From Myxococcales bacterium (GTDB lineage Bacteria > Myxococcota_A > Polyangia > Fen-1088), in the NCBI GenBank assembly GCA_003142855.1, contig PLNW01000122.1, forward strand, positions 23,598 through 87,597: a stretch of DNA of 64,000 nucleotides, in the 5' to 3' direction. Below are positions 29,250 to 39,208 of the stretch, one piece after another. Position 1 is the first letter of the stretch; each line of letters starts with the position of its first letter. The translations under genes and the position numbers were made by a program. The notes under the pieces were generated by a model that worked only from the letters and a program-made list of their open reading frames with translations, was not told the origin of the DNA and ran no database searches.

Positions 29250-30341
29250 CTACGCCTTGGCCCGTGCGATCTCCGCGGCCAGCGCTGATGGATTCTCGGG
29301 TACGACCAGGGTGAGGCGCTCGTGGCCGGCCAACTCGGGCAGCCCGCCCAGCGCCGACGCGATCACAGGCAAGCCAGCGGCCAGCGCCTCACGTACCACG
29401 ACCGGCGCACCCTCGCTGCGGCCGTTGGACAATGAGCGGCTGGGATGAACGAAGAGGTCAGCGGCGGCCATCCACTCTGCCAGCGTTGCGGCACTGACCA
29501 GGCCAGGCCAGCGAAGGTCTACCGCGCAGGCCGTGGCCAACCGCCGCAGCCTGGGCTCCTCAGGGCCGGTGCCAGCGATCACCAAGGTTGGCCGCTCTCT
29601 CGCAGGCAGATGCCCCATCGCATGCACCAGCACATCGTAGCCCTTGATGGGAACCATCCGTCCCGCTGCGAGCACAGTGAACCCCTGCAGTCCCAGACGA
29701 CTACGCAGGCTGTGGCGCTCGGCAACAGGTCGCGGCCGAAACAGCGAGGAATCGTAGGGGGCCGGCTGCACAAAGGTGCGTGCCCCAAGGGACTCTGGCG
29801 TGTCGCCGCACAGACGTGCGAAGCGGTCGCGCAGGTCCGCACTGGCGAACACCAGCTCAGCCCCGCTGCGACAGAGAAGGCGGGCCAGGCTCGCGCCGCC
29901 AGGCACGCGTGCGAGCAAGAACACGTCGCCACCATGGGCGTGCGCACGATGGCGGAGATGGGGTGCCACCGCGCAGGCCACCAGGGCCGAAGGGACCAGC
30001 CAGTGGCTTTCCACCGCGCTCCACCCGGCTGCGCGTCGTGCGGCCAGCGCCGTCATGCCCGCGCTGAAATGCACAGCTTCCAGCCAGGCGCGCGCGCGCT
30101 GTCCAGGGGCGCCACTCTCCAGAGCTTCGGGTGCACCGTCGGCGTAGAAGATCTCCGCCGCGCCCGCCGTGGGAACCCGAAACACGCGGACCGTGCCCTG
30201 GCTGGTCTCGCTCTCCGCGCCGGCTGCGATGACCTCCAGCGCCTGTCCCGCGGCCGCGAGCGCACGCACGCGCGTGCGAACAAAAGAGCCCGCATAGTCA
30301 TCAGGACTGCGGGGGTAGGAAGTGCAGAGGACGCCAATCAC
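29250..30341 (-). CDS. Glycosyltransferase family 4-type protein (GTG start)
   Basis: VIGVLCTSYPRSPDDYAGSFV...AAGRMVPIKGYDVLVHAM...VHPSRSLSNGRSEGAPVVVREALAAGLPVIAS; GTGA overlap with upstream gene. Confidence 0.88.
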   Translation of the reverse strand: MIGVLCTSYPRSPDDYAGSFVRTRVRALAAAGQALEVIAAGAESETSQGTVRVFRVPTAGAAEIFYADGAPEALESGAPGQRARAWLEAVHFSAGMTALAARRAAGWSAVESHWLVPSALVACAVAPHLRHRAHAHGGDVFLLARVPGGASLARLLCRSGAELVFASADLRDRFARLCGDTPESLGARTFVQPAPYDSSLFRPRPVAERHSLRSRLGLQGFTVLAAGRMVPIKGYDVLVHAMGHLPARERPTLVIAGTGPEEPRLRRLATACAVDLRWPGLVSAATLAEWMAAADLFVHPSRSLSNGRSEGAPVVVREALAAGLPVIASALGGLPELAGHERLTLVVPENPSALAAEIARAKA

Positions 30342-31108
30342 GTGGGAGGCAGCTCGGCCAAGGTCTGAGACCGCCAAACCCGCCGCGCGAGGCTGCGGCG
30401 CAGCCGCGCGCAGAAGGCACGCATGAGCAGCAGGCCAAGCGGCACCAGCACGCGCGAAATACGGATGCCCGAACGCCAGGCCGGCCCATAGACCGGCCGC
30501 ACAGGCACGTCGACAGCGCGGGCACCCGCCGCAGCCAGGCGAACCAGCAGATCGTTGGGATACCCGTAGCGGGGGAACACCGGGCCGGCGGCAATGGCGT
30601 CCAGCGCCCGTCGGTTGGCCGCCGTGTAGCCGCATTGCGAGTCGAAAAGGTGAGTGTAGCCCGAGGCCAGCCGGGTCAGGTGCGAAAGCACGAAGTTGCC
30701 CACCAGCCGATGCAGCGGCATCACCCGGCACACACCCGGCCAAGCAAATCGGTTGCCCTTGGCATAGTCGGCGCGGCCGGAAACCACCGCACCCACCAGC
30801 GCGGCCAGGTCCGCAGGATCCATCTGCGAGTCCCCTGCCATCACCGCCGTGACGTCCGCGCCCAGGGCACGCGCCCGCGCATAGCCCGTGGCAATGGCCG
30901 CACCCACGCCGCGATTCCGCTGGTGGCTGAGCACTTCCAGGCCGCGTCTCCGGCTGCGCCGGGCGATGCGCGGGGTACCGTCCGTGCTGCTGTCATCGAC
31001 CACGATCACGTGATCCACGAACCCCGGAACAGAGCGCACCGTGCGCGTGATCTTCTGTGCCTCGTTGAAGGCGGGCACCACGACGACAATGCGACGGCCG
31101 GAAAACAT
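30338..31108 (-). CDS. Glycosyltransferase family 2
   Basis: VVVPAFNEAQKITRTVRSVPGFVDHVIVVDDSSTDGT; GDSQMDPADLAAL. Confidence 0.9.
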   Translation of the reverse strand: MFSGRRIVVVVPAFNEAQKITRTVRSVPGFVDHVIVVDDSSTDGTPRIARRSRRRGLEVLSHQRNRGVGAAIATGYARARALGADVTAVMAGDSQMDPADLAALVGAVVSGRADYAKGNRFAWPGVCRVMPLHRLVGNFVLSHLTRLASGYTHLFDSQCGYTAANRRALDAIAAGPVFPRYGYPNDLLVRLAAAGARAVDVPVRPVYGPAWRSGIRISRVLVPLGLLLMRAFCARLRRSLARRVWRSQTLAELPPT

Positions 31109-31141
31109 GGCAGAGGAGAGCGCGATCGGGAGTGGAGGGAA

Positions 31142-32851
31142 TCAGAAGGGGTTCTGGGCTCGCCCCAAGTTGCGGCCCATGCGCTGCTTGTCGGATAGGC
31201 CGTTTTCCTTGCGGATCTTGCGATGACTGGAGCGAACCGGTGAGCCACCCTTGCCTGCCTTGGCAGGGGTGGAAGGAGCGACTTCGGCGACTGGCTGACC
31301 GGGGACCGGATCGAGAACCACCAAACCTGACCAGTCAGGTCGCACTTCGTGGGTCAGCTCGCGATATCCTGGCAAGCGAAACACCAGAAATGTCGACTTG
31401 TCCTCGCGATACTCGAACTTCTTGCGAAACGGTGTCTTGCCAAGGGCTTCATTCTCGCCCGCAACGAAGACCTCGGCCCCCGACGGATTCGACTGAATCG
31501 CCAGATCGAGAATCTCGGGGTTGGGCGCCGCCGGGGTGGCGGTCGAAATGACCGCAGGCGCCGGCGCGGACGGCCGCCACAGCAAGCCACGCGACCCGGC
31601 CCAGAACGCTCCCCCCACCGACAAGGCTACGCCCATCACCGCCCACGTGGTCTTGCGCGCTAGCAGGGGCTTGCGCCGAAGGTCGATGTCGGGAATGGGC
31701 GGTGGCACCACCGGCGTCAAGCCTCCCATGCGAGGCAGCGAGCCAGTCGGAGCCGGTGGCACCGGCGGCACGGTGGCCGAGTTCAAGCGAGCCCGGCTGG
31801 AATGCGATCCCGCTGCACTCAGTCGCATTGCGCTCGTGTTGGGACGCGAGGGACTCACCGAACCGGTGCTGGACTGGCTGCGCTGGCTGCCTGACAAACG
31901 CGCCTCCACGCCGGTGTCTGTGGGAAACAGGCTGCCCATGAGCTGGGCCAATTGCGTAGGCTGGAAACGGGCCGCGTGAACGATGTCGTCAAGGGCGTCG
32001 GCCATTTCCGAGGCAGACTGAAAGCGTTCGAGGGGATTCTTGGCCAGCGCCCGCAGCACGATGTTGTCCATCTCCGGCGGACACAGCGGGTTGTGCAGCG
32101 ACGGCGGCGGCACGTCGCACTGGCGAACCTTCTCGATGGTCTGAAGATCGTTCTCGCCCTTGAACAGCCGGCGACCGGTCAGAATCTCGTGCAGCACGAT
32201 GCCCGTGGCGAAGATGTCGATGCGACGATCGATCTCATTGCTCACGGTTTGCTCGGGCGCCATGTAGGCGAACTTGCCCTTGAGGGTCCCGGTCTTGGTG
32301 CTTTCGTCCTTGTCCCCGCCCAGCGCCTTGGCTATGCCGAAGTCCAGGATCTTCACTGCCCCATCGCTCGAGAGCATGACGTTGGAGGGGGAGATATCCC
32401 GGTGGATCATTCCCAACCGGGTTCCGTCGTCGGCGGTGAAGTCGTGGGCATAGGCCAAGGCCCGACACATCTCACGGCCGATATAGGCCACCAACTCGGG
32501 ACGCGGCGGACCCACGCGCGCCCACAGGGTGCGCATGGTCTCGGCCAGATCGCGGCCACGCACGTACTCCATGGACATGAAGTACTCGTTGTCCACCGAC
32601 CCCAGTTCGAACACCTGGACGATGTTGGGGTGATTCAGTCGCGCGGCCAGCTTGGCCTCGTCGATGAACATCTTGGTGAAGACAGGGTCATCCGACAGGT
32701 GGGGCAGGATGCGCTTGACGACAAAGATGCGCTCGAAGCCTGCCGGCCCCTGCACGCGCGCCTTGAACACATCGGCCATACCGCCGCGCCCGATGCGCTC
32801 AAACAGCGTGTACTTGCCGAATGAAATCGGCTGAGGAAGAACTGCCCCCAC
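31142..32851 (-). CDS. Serine/threonine protein kinase with C-terminal PEGA domain
   Basis: YTLFERIGRGGMADVFKAR, HRDISPSNVML, LDFGIAKALGG, AYMAPEQ; TM; IQSNPSGAEVFVAGENEALGKTPF. Confidence 0.92.
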   Translation of the reverse strand: MGAVLPQPISFGKYTLFERIGRGGMADVFKARVQGPAGFERIFVVKRILPHLSDDPVFTKMFIDEAKLAARLNHPNIVQVFELGSVDNEYFMSMEYVRGRDLAETMRTLWARVGPPRPELVAYIGREMCRALAYAHDFTADDGTRLGMIHRDISPSNVMLSSDGAVKILDFGIAKALGGDKDESTKTGTLKGKFAYMAPEQTVSNEIDRRIDIFATGIVLHEILTGRRLFKGENDLQTIEKVRQCDVPPPSLHNPLCPPEMDNIVLRALAKNPLERFQSASEMADALDDIVHAARFQPTQLAQLMGSLFPTDTGVEARLSGSQRSQSSTGSVSPSRPNTSAMRLSAAGSHSSRARLNSATVPPVPPAPTGSLPRMGGLTPVVPPPIPDIDLRRKPLLARKTTWAVMGVALSVGGAFWAGSRGLLWRPSAPAPAVISTATPAAPNPEILDLAIQSNPSGAEVFVAGENEALGKTPFRKKFEYREDKSTFLVFRLPGYRELTHEVRPDWSGLVVLDPVPGQPVAEVAPSTPAKAGKGGSPVRSSHRKIRKENGLSDKQRMGRNLGRAQNPF

Positions 32852-32966
32852 GTTGGTTAATACGATTGTACCCCAGAATGTGTTGCGTCCGCCCTTTTGC
32901 CCACTTTAGCGCCCAGATTCCACCCCCTTTCTAACGTTGGCAGACTAGAAGGGATCTGCCGAAAAA

Positions 32967-33794
32967 ATGCAAGAGCCACTATTTCCCAACCGGGGGGACC
33001 ACCCCAGCGCAGCCGAGGATGGGGCTGGGCATTCCGAGCAGCCCTTCGTGGTAGCCGTGGGCGGATTGGACCCAACCGGAGGTGCAGGTCTGGTGCGAGA
33101 TCTCCTCACAGCCGGGGCGCTGGGTGCCCGGGCGATGCTCGTCGGTACGGCTTGGACACGGCAGGACGAAAACGGCGTCAAGGAAGTCGAGCCGCGTTCC
33201 CCGGACATGGTACGAGCCAGCCTCGACGAGGCGCTGGTGTCTTGCCCGCTCCGCCGGACCGCGGTGAAAGTCGGCATGGTAGCGGGCGCCAGCATTGCAA
33301 CCGCCATCGTTGCTGGACTGGAGGCTTGGCCAGGACCAGTTGTCTTTGACCCCGTCCTGGGCGCCTCGGCCGGTGGCTCTCTTTTCGAGGGTACGCCTGC
33401 CGATCTTCTGCCACTTCTGCGCCGGGCAACTCTCGTGACTCCCAACCTGGCCGAGGCCGCCTGGCTCAGCGGCCTGGCGGTGGAAACTCTTGACCATGCA
33501 CGCCAAGCCGCACGGGAGATCTTCGCGCGGGGCTCGCTGGCCGTTCTGGTCAAGGGAGGGCACTTGAGCGGTCCCGCCACCGATGTGCTTCGTTCAGCGG
33601 CAGGTGAACGGCTGTTCCAGGGGACGCGCCTGCCAGGCAGGAGCCCACGCGGGACCGGCTGTGCACTCGCCACAGCCATCGCGGTCGGGCTGGCTCGCGG
33701 TCAGCAGCTTGAACAGGCTGTGGAGGAAGCCAAGGTTTGGCTGGCCGGACGGATTCAGGCCGCGGTGACGATCGGCGGCGCGCGCTACCTGTGA
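32967..33794 (+). CDS. thiD: Hydroxymethylpyrimidine/phosphomethylpyrimidine kinase
   Basis: GGLDPTGGAGLVRDLLT, KVGMVAGAS, VFDPVLGASAGGSL, LVKGGHL, RGTGCALATAIAVGLARG. Confidence 0.88.
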   Translation: MQEPLFPNRGDHPSAAEDGAGHSEQPFVVAVGGLDPTGGAGLVRDLLTAGALGARAMLVGTAWTRQDENGVKEVEPRSPDMVRASLDEALVSCPLRRTAVKVGMVAGASIATAIVAGLEAWPGPVVFDPVLGASAGGSLFEGTPADLLPLLRRATLVTPNLAEAAWLSGLAVETLDHARQAAREIFARGSLAVLVKGGHLSGPATDVLRSAAGERLFQGTRLPGRSPRGTGCALATAIAVGLARGQQLEQAVEEAKVWLAGRIQAAVTIGGARYL

Positions 33795-33848
33795 AGGATT
33801 CGGTGACGGGGGCCGGGGCGGGGACGGAGACAGAGGCGGGGACTAGCG

Positions 33849-35075
33849 CTAGCGAGCGGAGCTGCGACCCTGCTCGACGATGGCCTTGGTCTTGCGCGCG
33901 ATCATCAGCTCCTCGTTGGTGGGAATCACCCACGCGCAGATGCGCGAGCCGTCGCGCGTGATGACCTTCTCCTTGGCGGGCGAGCTGTTGCGTTCCGGAT
34001 CGATATCGACGCCGATGAATTGCAACGGTTTGAGCACACGCGCACGCATAGCAACGTCGTTCTCGCCGATGCCGCCGGTAAACACGATGGCGTCGCAGCC
34101 GGCCATGGCCGCCACGTACGAGCCGATGTACTTGATCAGGCGGTAGTCGAACATGTCGAGCGCGAGCTGCGCCCGCGCATCGCCCTCCTTGGCTTTGGCG
34201 ATTAGCTGACGCATGTCATTGCTGATGCCGGACACGCCCTTGACGCCACTCTTGCTGTTGAGCAGCGTGTTCATTTCCTGCGGAGAGAGCTTGTCCTTGT
34301 CCATGATGTAAAGGACCACCGCCGGGTCCATGTCGCCGGTGCGCGTGCCCATCAGCAGGCCCTCGAGCGGCGTCAGTCCCATCGACGTGTCGTAGGACTG
34401 GCCGTCCTTGACCGCGGTGATACTGGACCCGTTGCCCAGGTGGCAGGTGATGATTTTGAGTTTGGCGAAGTCCTTCTTCATCAGCTCGGCACAGCGGCGA
34501 GCTACGTATTCGTGAGAGGTGCCGTGGAAGCCGTACTTGCGCACGTGGTTGCGGTCGAGCTGGTCCTTGGGCAGGCCGTAGGTGTACACATGCGGCGGCA
34601 TGGTCTGGTGAAAGGCCGTGTCGAAGACAGCGACCTGGGGCAGACCAGGGAAGATCTTCTCGCAGGCCGCGATGCCAGCCAGGTTGGGTGGGTTGTGCAA
34701 GGGTGCAATGCCGATGCAAGCTTCGATGGCCCCACGCACTTCCGAGGTGACCAGGGCCGAGTTTGAGAACAACTCGCGCCCGTGCACGACCCGGTGGCCG
34801 CAAGCGTCCACTTCAATCTTGTCCTTGAAAAGACCGTGTTCGGCATCCAGCAGCATGTCTTTCATGGCTGCCACCGCCTGGGTGTGGTCTTTGGCCACCA
34901 CGTCGCCGACGATCTTGTCGGGCGAGCGCGTGTCGCGATAACTGAACTTGGATTTTTCGCGCCCGATTTCCTCGACCAGGCCCTCGGCCATCAGCGTGGC
35001 GGTATCGTCCGCCGGAAGATCGTACAGCTTGAACTTCAGCGACGAACTGCCGCAATTGATGACCAGTACCTTCAT
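33849..35075 (-). CDS. ackA: Acetate kinase
   Basis: MKVLVINCGSSSLKFKLYD; FDTAFHQTMPPHVYTYGLP; ITCHLGNGSSITAVKDG; FTGGIGEND. Confidence 0.97.
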   Translation of the reverse strand: MKVLVINCGSSSLKFKLYDLPADDTATLMAEGLVEEIGREKSKFSYRDTRSPDKIVGDVVAKDHTQAVAAMKDMLLDAEHGLFKDKIEVDACGHRVVHGRELFSNSALVTSEVRGAIEACIGIAPLHNPPNLAGIAACEKIFPGLPQVAVFDTAFHQTMPPHVYTYGLPKDQLDRNHVRKYGFHGTSHEYVARRCAELMKKDFAKLKIITCHLGNGSSITAVKDGQSYDTSMGLTPLEGLLMGTRTGDMDPAVVLYIMDKDKLSPQEMNTLLNSKSGVKGVSGISNDMRQLIAKAKEGDARAQLALDMFDYRLIKYIGSYVAAMAGCDAIVFTGGIGENDVAMRARVLKPLQFIGVDIDPERNSSPAKEKVITRDGSRICAWVIPTNEELMIARKTKAIVEQGRSSAR

Positions 35076-35092
35076 GACTTCAACTCCAAGAA

Positions 35093-36103
35093 CTACTGCT
35101 TCTGCGCGAATTGCACACGCACGACATTGATGGCGATCACGTTGAGCACATCGGCAGCTTTGCAGCCGCGCGAGAGATCGGATGATGGCTTGGCCATGCC
35201 CTGCAAGATGGGACCCACGGCTTCCGCCTTGCCTAAGCGTTCGACCAGCTTGTAGCTGATGTTGCCCGCATCGAGGTCGGGGAAGATGAGCACGTTGGCC
35301 TTGCCCGCCACGGGCGAGGCTTTGGCCTTGCGTTCGCCGATGGCCGGAATGAGCGCGGCGTCGCCCTGCAGTTCACCGTCGACGATCAAGCCAGGCCGCT
35401 TCGCTTTCGCGGCGGCGGTGGCGGCGACTACCTTGTCGATGTCGGCATGCTTGGCGCTGCCTTTGGTCGAGAACGACAGCATGGCGACGCGTGGCGTGTC
35501 ACCGGTCAGGCTGGCGTAGCTGTCAGCGGTGGCTATGGCGATGTCGGCCAGTTGGTTCACGTCGGGAGCGGGCACCACCGCGCAGTCGGCGAAGAAGATG
35601 ATGCCGTCTTTGCCAAAAGACTTGTCGGGCACCACCATGGCAAAGAAGCTGGACAAGGTCTTGAGGCCCGGCTGCATGCCGATGATCTGGATGCCGGCGC
35701 GGCACACGTCGCCGGTGGTGTAGAGCGCGCCGCCCACGAAGCTGTCCACCAGGCCCTTGCGCACCATCATGGCGCCATACCACAGCGGGTCCTTCATTTG
35801 CGCGACGGCTTGATCTTGGGTGAGCCCCTTGGCCTTGCGCAGCTCGAAGTAGGTGTTGGCGTAGTCGTCGAAATTCGGCGGCTTGGTCATGTCCACGATG
35901 TTGATCTTGTCGAGCGACAGGGACGCCGACGCGGCCGTCGCCCTGATCTTGTCGGGCGCACCCAGCAGGGTGATCTCCGCGATGCCCTGCTTGGTGGCCA
36001 GCGCCGCAGCCTCGATGATGCGAACGTCTTCGCCCTCTTGCAGAACGACCTTGCGGGGACTGGTCTTGGCCTTGGCGTGAATCTGTTCGATGAAAGTGGG
36101 CAT
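35093..36103 (-). CDS. pta: Phosphate acetyltransferase
   Basis: PRKVVLQEGEDVRIIEAA; ADCAVVPAPDVNQLADIAI; VAMLSFSTKGSA; VLIFPDLDAGNISYKLVERLGKAEAVGPILQGMAKPSSDLSRG. Confidence 0.95.
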   Translation of the reverse strand: MPTFIEQIHAKAKTSPRKVVLQEGEDVRIIEAAALATKQGIAEITLLGAPDKIRATAASASLSLDKINIVDMTKPPNFDDYANTYFELRKAKGLTQDQAVAQMKDPLWYGAMMVRKGLVDSFVGGALYTTGDVCRAGIQIIGMQPGLKTLSSFFAMVVPDKSFGKDGIIFFADCAVVPAPDVNQLADIAIATADSYASLTGDTPRVAMLSFSTKGSAKHADIDKVVAATAAAKAKRPGLIVDGELQGDAALIPAIGERKAKASPVAGKANVLIFPDLDAGNISYKLVERLGKAEAVGPILQGMAKPSSDLSRGCKAADVLNVIAINVVRVQFAQKQ

Positions 36104-36320
36104 GGTGACAATCTCCTCAGAAGGCTTCAGCCTGCACAGCTCACGCACCCTGACCTCGCGGGCCGGACAGCGCCGGGATGGGACGCGCGTTGCGGCCGGT
36201 TGAATCCGTCCAGAAATCGGGTGGCGGGGACGGCCAGCGCCGGCAAGCGATGGGGCGACACAACGCCGGCAGAGTAGACCCGCCCGAGGGCCCGATCAAC
36301 AGGCTTCGATGGGATTCTCG

Positions 36321-36830
36321 CTATCCCGGACGCTGCGCCACCAGCGCCTCTGCGTCCACCAGGTCTTTCTCGCGTTCTGTGGCCCGCTTCGCGGCGATCA
36401 GGTCGTTCCGCCCGATGATGGGCACGCTGACTTCATCCACCTTGGTCATCGTCCGCCGCAACCATGCGTCGGCGAAATTGAGGCCGCGCATCCCCTTGAC
36501 GAGATCAATGCGGTCGGGGGGAACGCCGATCCACACCACCTCGAGTGGGGACGCCGCGCTCAGATGTTCGACCGCCAGGGCGGGCGCACCGAAACTGGCC
36601 AGCGCCCGGTAGACGCATTCCAGGTTGTCGGGCCCGTCGTCAAACCAGATGTCCATGTGGCGGGTGGTGCGTGCTTGGCCGTAGAAATCCACAGCGTGGG
36701 CTCCCACGAGTAGATAACGCGCGTCAACATCGGCGAGCGCTCGCAGGAGCCTGACGAAGTCTTTGTTGAGTTCCAACTTGGCCTCCTCTGTTGTAGGGAT
36801 GGCATAGGATCGCACGAAAAGCGCCATCAT
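36321..36830 (-). CDS. Nucleotidyltransferase-fold protein (DUF6036/AbiEii-like), probably degenerate catalytic site
   Basis: DARYLLVGAHAVDFYGQARTTRHMDIWFDDGPDN; NTase layout. Confidence 0.55.
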   Translation of the reverse strand: MMALFVRSYAIPTTEEAKLELNKDFVRLLRALADVDARYLLVGAHAVDFYGQARTTRHMDIWFDDGPDNLECVYRALASFGAPALAVEHLSAASPLEVVWIGVPPDRIDLVKGMRGLNFADAWLRRTMTKVDEVSVPIIGRNDLIAAKRATEREKDLVDAEALVAQRPG

Positions 36831-36923
36831 AGCAGAGGGAGTGTGCGGTTTGGTGGTGCGAGCACGGGTGAGCGCCTGTCGCGAAAGCGTGACGCCAGCT
36901 GGGAATGCGTCTGGGGGCGGTGG

Positions 36924-37844
36924 CTAGTTCGCGCTCTCAAGCGCGCGGCGGACGGCGTGGGCCAGCTCTTCGGGCGTGAAGGGTTCGTGCAAGAGACGGG
37001 CCCCGCTCTCAAAAACCCGACGCTCAGCCAGCGATCCGTAGCCCTGACACGAAATGAAGAGCGATTTCAATCCGGGCCGGATGGTCTGCATCGAGCGCAC
37101 AAACTCGCGTCCGCGCACGCGCGGCGTGGCCAGGTCGGCGACCAGCAAGTGGATGGTGCCCTTGTGAACGCGAGCGAACCCTTCCGCATCGGCTGGACTC
37201 ATGGCCTCGAGCACAGCGTAGCCCAGCTGGCGCATGACCTTGCACGCCAGTCTGCTCACGTCACGATCGTCAAGCGCCACCAACACGGTTTCGTCGCGCG
37301 CGCCTGCTCGCTCGATCAGTTCGGGGCTCGGGATGTCATCGGACGAATTACCCTCGGCGTGGCTCTCTTGATCGGCGCTCTCGCCGAGGGGACCGCCCAG
37401 CTGCATGGCCGGCCGCTCGGCCGTCTGACTCAGCCGAGTCCCGCTCATGTCGTAGGCTTCCACAACCACCAGGGGCTGGTGGTTTGACCCTGACACAACT
37501 CGGGCCACCGCCTCGAAACTTCGCCAGCCGCCATCGGCTCGACGCAATCGCAGGTGGACTTGCGCGGGTTCTTCCGCCATTTCTGTCACGGCGCCGAGTA
37601 GGGACTGGACGGCTGCCGCGTCATCCGGGTGAAGCATCTCCCAGAAACTGGTCGCCAGGAGTTGACCGCGTCGATGGGCCAGCAGGTGCGTGACCGATGG
37701 ACTGATCTCGCGGATGCTGCCAGCGCCATCCAGCACCACCAGCAAGTCGGTCGAGCCATCATCCACGCTCTCGTGCACAGACGAGGATTCGGGTCGGGGC
37801 GGTTTTGTTTCTCGTACCATCGGTTCCTTGCTTCTCGCGATCAT
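36924..37844 (-). CDS. PAS domain + response-regulator receiver protein lacking a histidine kinase core
   Basis: PAS (LLVVLDGAGSIREISPSVTHLLAHRRGQLL...) then REC (VLVALDDRDVSRLACKVMRQLGYAVLEAMS...LLVADLATP). Confidence 0.8.
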   Translation of the reverse strand: MIARSKEPMVRETKPPRPESSSVHESVDDGSTDLLVVLDGAGSIREISPSVTHLLAHRRGQLLATSFWEMLHPDDAAAVQSLLGAVTEMAEEPAQVHLRLRRADGGWRSFEAVARVVSGSNHQPLVVVEAYDMSGTRLSQTAERPAMQLGGPLGESADQESHAEGNSSDDIPSPELIERAGARDETVLVALDDRDVSRLACKVMRQLGYAVLEAMSPADAEGFARVHKGTIHLLVADLATPRVRGREFVRSMQTIRPGLKSLFISCQGYGSLAERRVFESGARLLHEPFTPEELAHAVRRALESAN

Positions 37845-37855
37845 CGTCGGCCCAC

Positions 37856-38254
37856 CTACGTCATCGCGCTGACCCCGAGGGCAGACTTTACAGCACGCCC
37901 CAGGTCTTGGACCAGCGCACTCTTGGTCACGAAATCAATTGCCCCTGCCCGCCGTGCCAGCGTTGCGTAGGGGGAATCGGGCAGCGAACTCACGATGATG
38001 ACCGGAAGAAGAGGCTTGACAGCCCGCAGTTCCTTGAGGATCTCGATGCCGCTTCGACCCGGCAGCCGCAGGTCAAGTAGCACCAAGTCGAACGACTGGG
38101 TCCACGCCAAGCTCAGGCCTTCTTCGCCGGACACCGCCGAAACCATCTCCGCTCCGGGCACCGCACCGGCCAGGAGCTCGCCGATGCGCTGGCTGACGGC
38201 AGGGTGATCGTCCACCAGGAGGATTCGTGTGGGCCGTCCGGGGCTGACTACCAT
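37856..38254 (-). CDS. Single-domain response regulator (receiver only)
   Basis: ILLVDDHPAVSQRIGELL...FDLVLLDLRLPGRSGIEIL; no output domain. Confidence 0.88.
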   Translation of the reverse strand: MVVSPGRPTRILLVDDHPAVSQRIGELLAGAVPGAEMVSAVSGEEGLSLAWTQSFDLVLLDLRLPGRSGIEILKELRAVKPLLPVIIVSSLPDSPYATLARRAGAIDFVTKSALVQDLGRAVKSALGVSAMT

Positions 38255-38358
38255 GCCTCCAGTGTCTCATGGCAGCCGCGTCGCCACTGCCAGGGGATGT
38301 CCGATTCGTCTGTCGGCCAATGTCCTACAAGCGCGCCACGAAAAACCGACGCACGTGT

Positions 38359-38991
38359 CTAGTCGACCAAACCTTCGTGCAGAGCGTACTGAATCAGCTC
38401 GGCGTTGGAATGCATCTGCATCTTCCCCAGCAGACGCGTGCGATAGGTGCTGATGGTCTTCTCACTCAGCGCCAGCCCTGCGCTGATTTCTTTCACCGTC
38501 TTGCCTGTTGCGATGCCGCGCATGACTTCAAGCTCACGATCCGAAAGCCGCTCATGGGCGGGCCGTGACGAGCCATGGCTCAGGCTCTTGGCCAACGCTT
38601 CGGCCAGCCGCGCGCTGACGTGAGTGCCGCCCATCAGCACCTTGCGTACCGCCCCTGCCAGTTCCTCGGCCGCGCCCTCCTTGTTCACGTACCCGGCCGC
38701 CCCCGCGCGCAGCGCGCGCAAAGCATAGTGCTCCTCGGGGTGCATGCTCAGCACCAAGACCGGCACCGTGGGACGGAGACGTTTCATGTCTCGGAGTGCG
38801 TCGACGCCTCCACGCCCAGGCAGAGAAATGTCGAGCACCACCACGTCCCAGGCTTCCTTCTGCAGCTTCTCCAGGGCTTCGCTGGGCTTACACGCCTCGC
38901 CGAACTCCACCTTTCCCAGCGCCTCGGTAAGAATATCCCGCACGCCTCGCCGAACTACCGCATGGTCATCCACCAACAGTACCCTTGTCAT
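38359..38991 (-). CDS. NarL/FixJ (LuxR-HTH) response regulator
   Basis: VLLVDDHAVVRRGVRDIL; LSDRELEVMRGIATGKTVKEISAGLALSEKTISTYRTRLLGKM. Confidence 0.93.
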   Translation of the reverse strand: MTRVLLVDDHAVVRRGVRDILTEALGKVEFGEACKPSEALEKLQKEAWDVVVLDISLPGRGGVDALRDMKRLRPTVPVLVLSMHPEEHYALRALRAGAAGYVNKEGAAEELAGAVRKVLMGGTHVSARLAEALAKSLSHGSSRPAHERLSDRELEVMRGIATGKTVKEISAGLALSEKTISTYRTRLLGKMQMHSNAELIQYALHEGLVD

Positions 38992-39208
38992 CGCTCATAT
39001 CCTCGACAGCCAGGACCGAAATCTGAAGGCACGACGTCCCCTCGCGGCATACGCCGCAACCATCCACCGAAGCCGGTCAGGCGTGACGCCTCGTTCTTCT
39101 GCCTATCCCCCGCCACGCCTTCTATTATGCGTAAACCACGCTGGTTTCAAGTCAGAAACCGCGGCCAGGGCCTTCGGCCCTGGCCAGCGCAATGGTACCA
39201 GTGATCCG

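Noticed and set aside
31142-32851. Kinase HRDISPSNV (no Lys in the usual HRDLKP) as evidence for pseudokinase
   Set aside because: Catalytic Asp and Asn and the DFG motif are retained; the HRDISP variant is common in myxobacterial-type kinases
32860-32966. Possible TPP riboswitch upstream of thiD
   Set aside because: No CUGAGA-type core or matching helices seen
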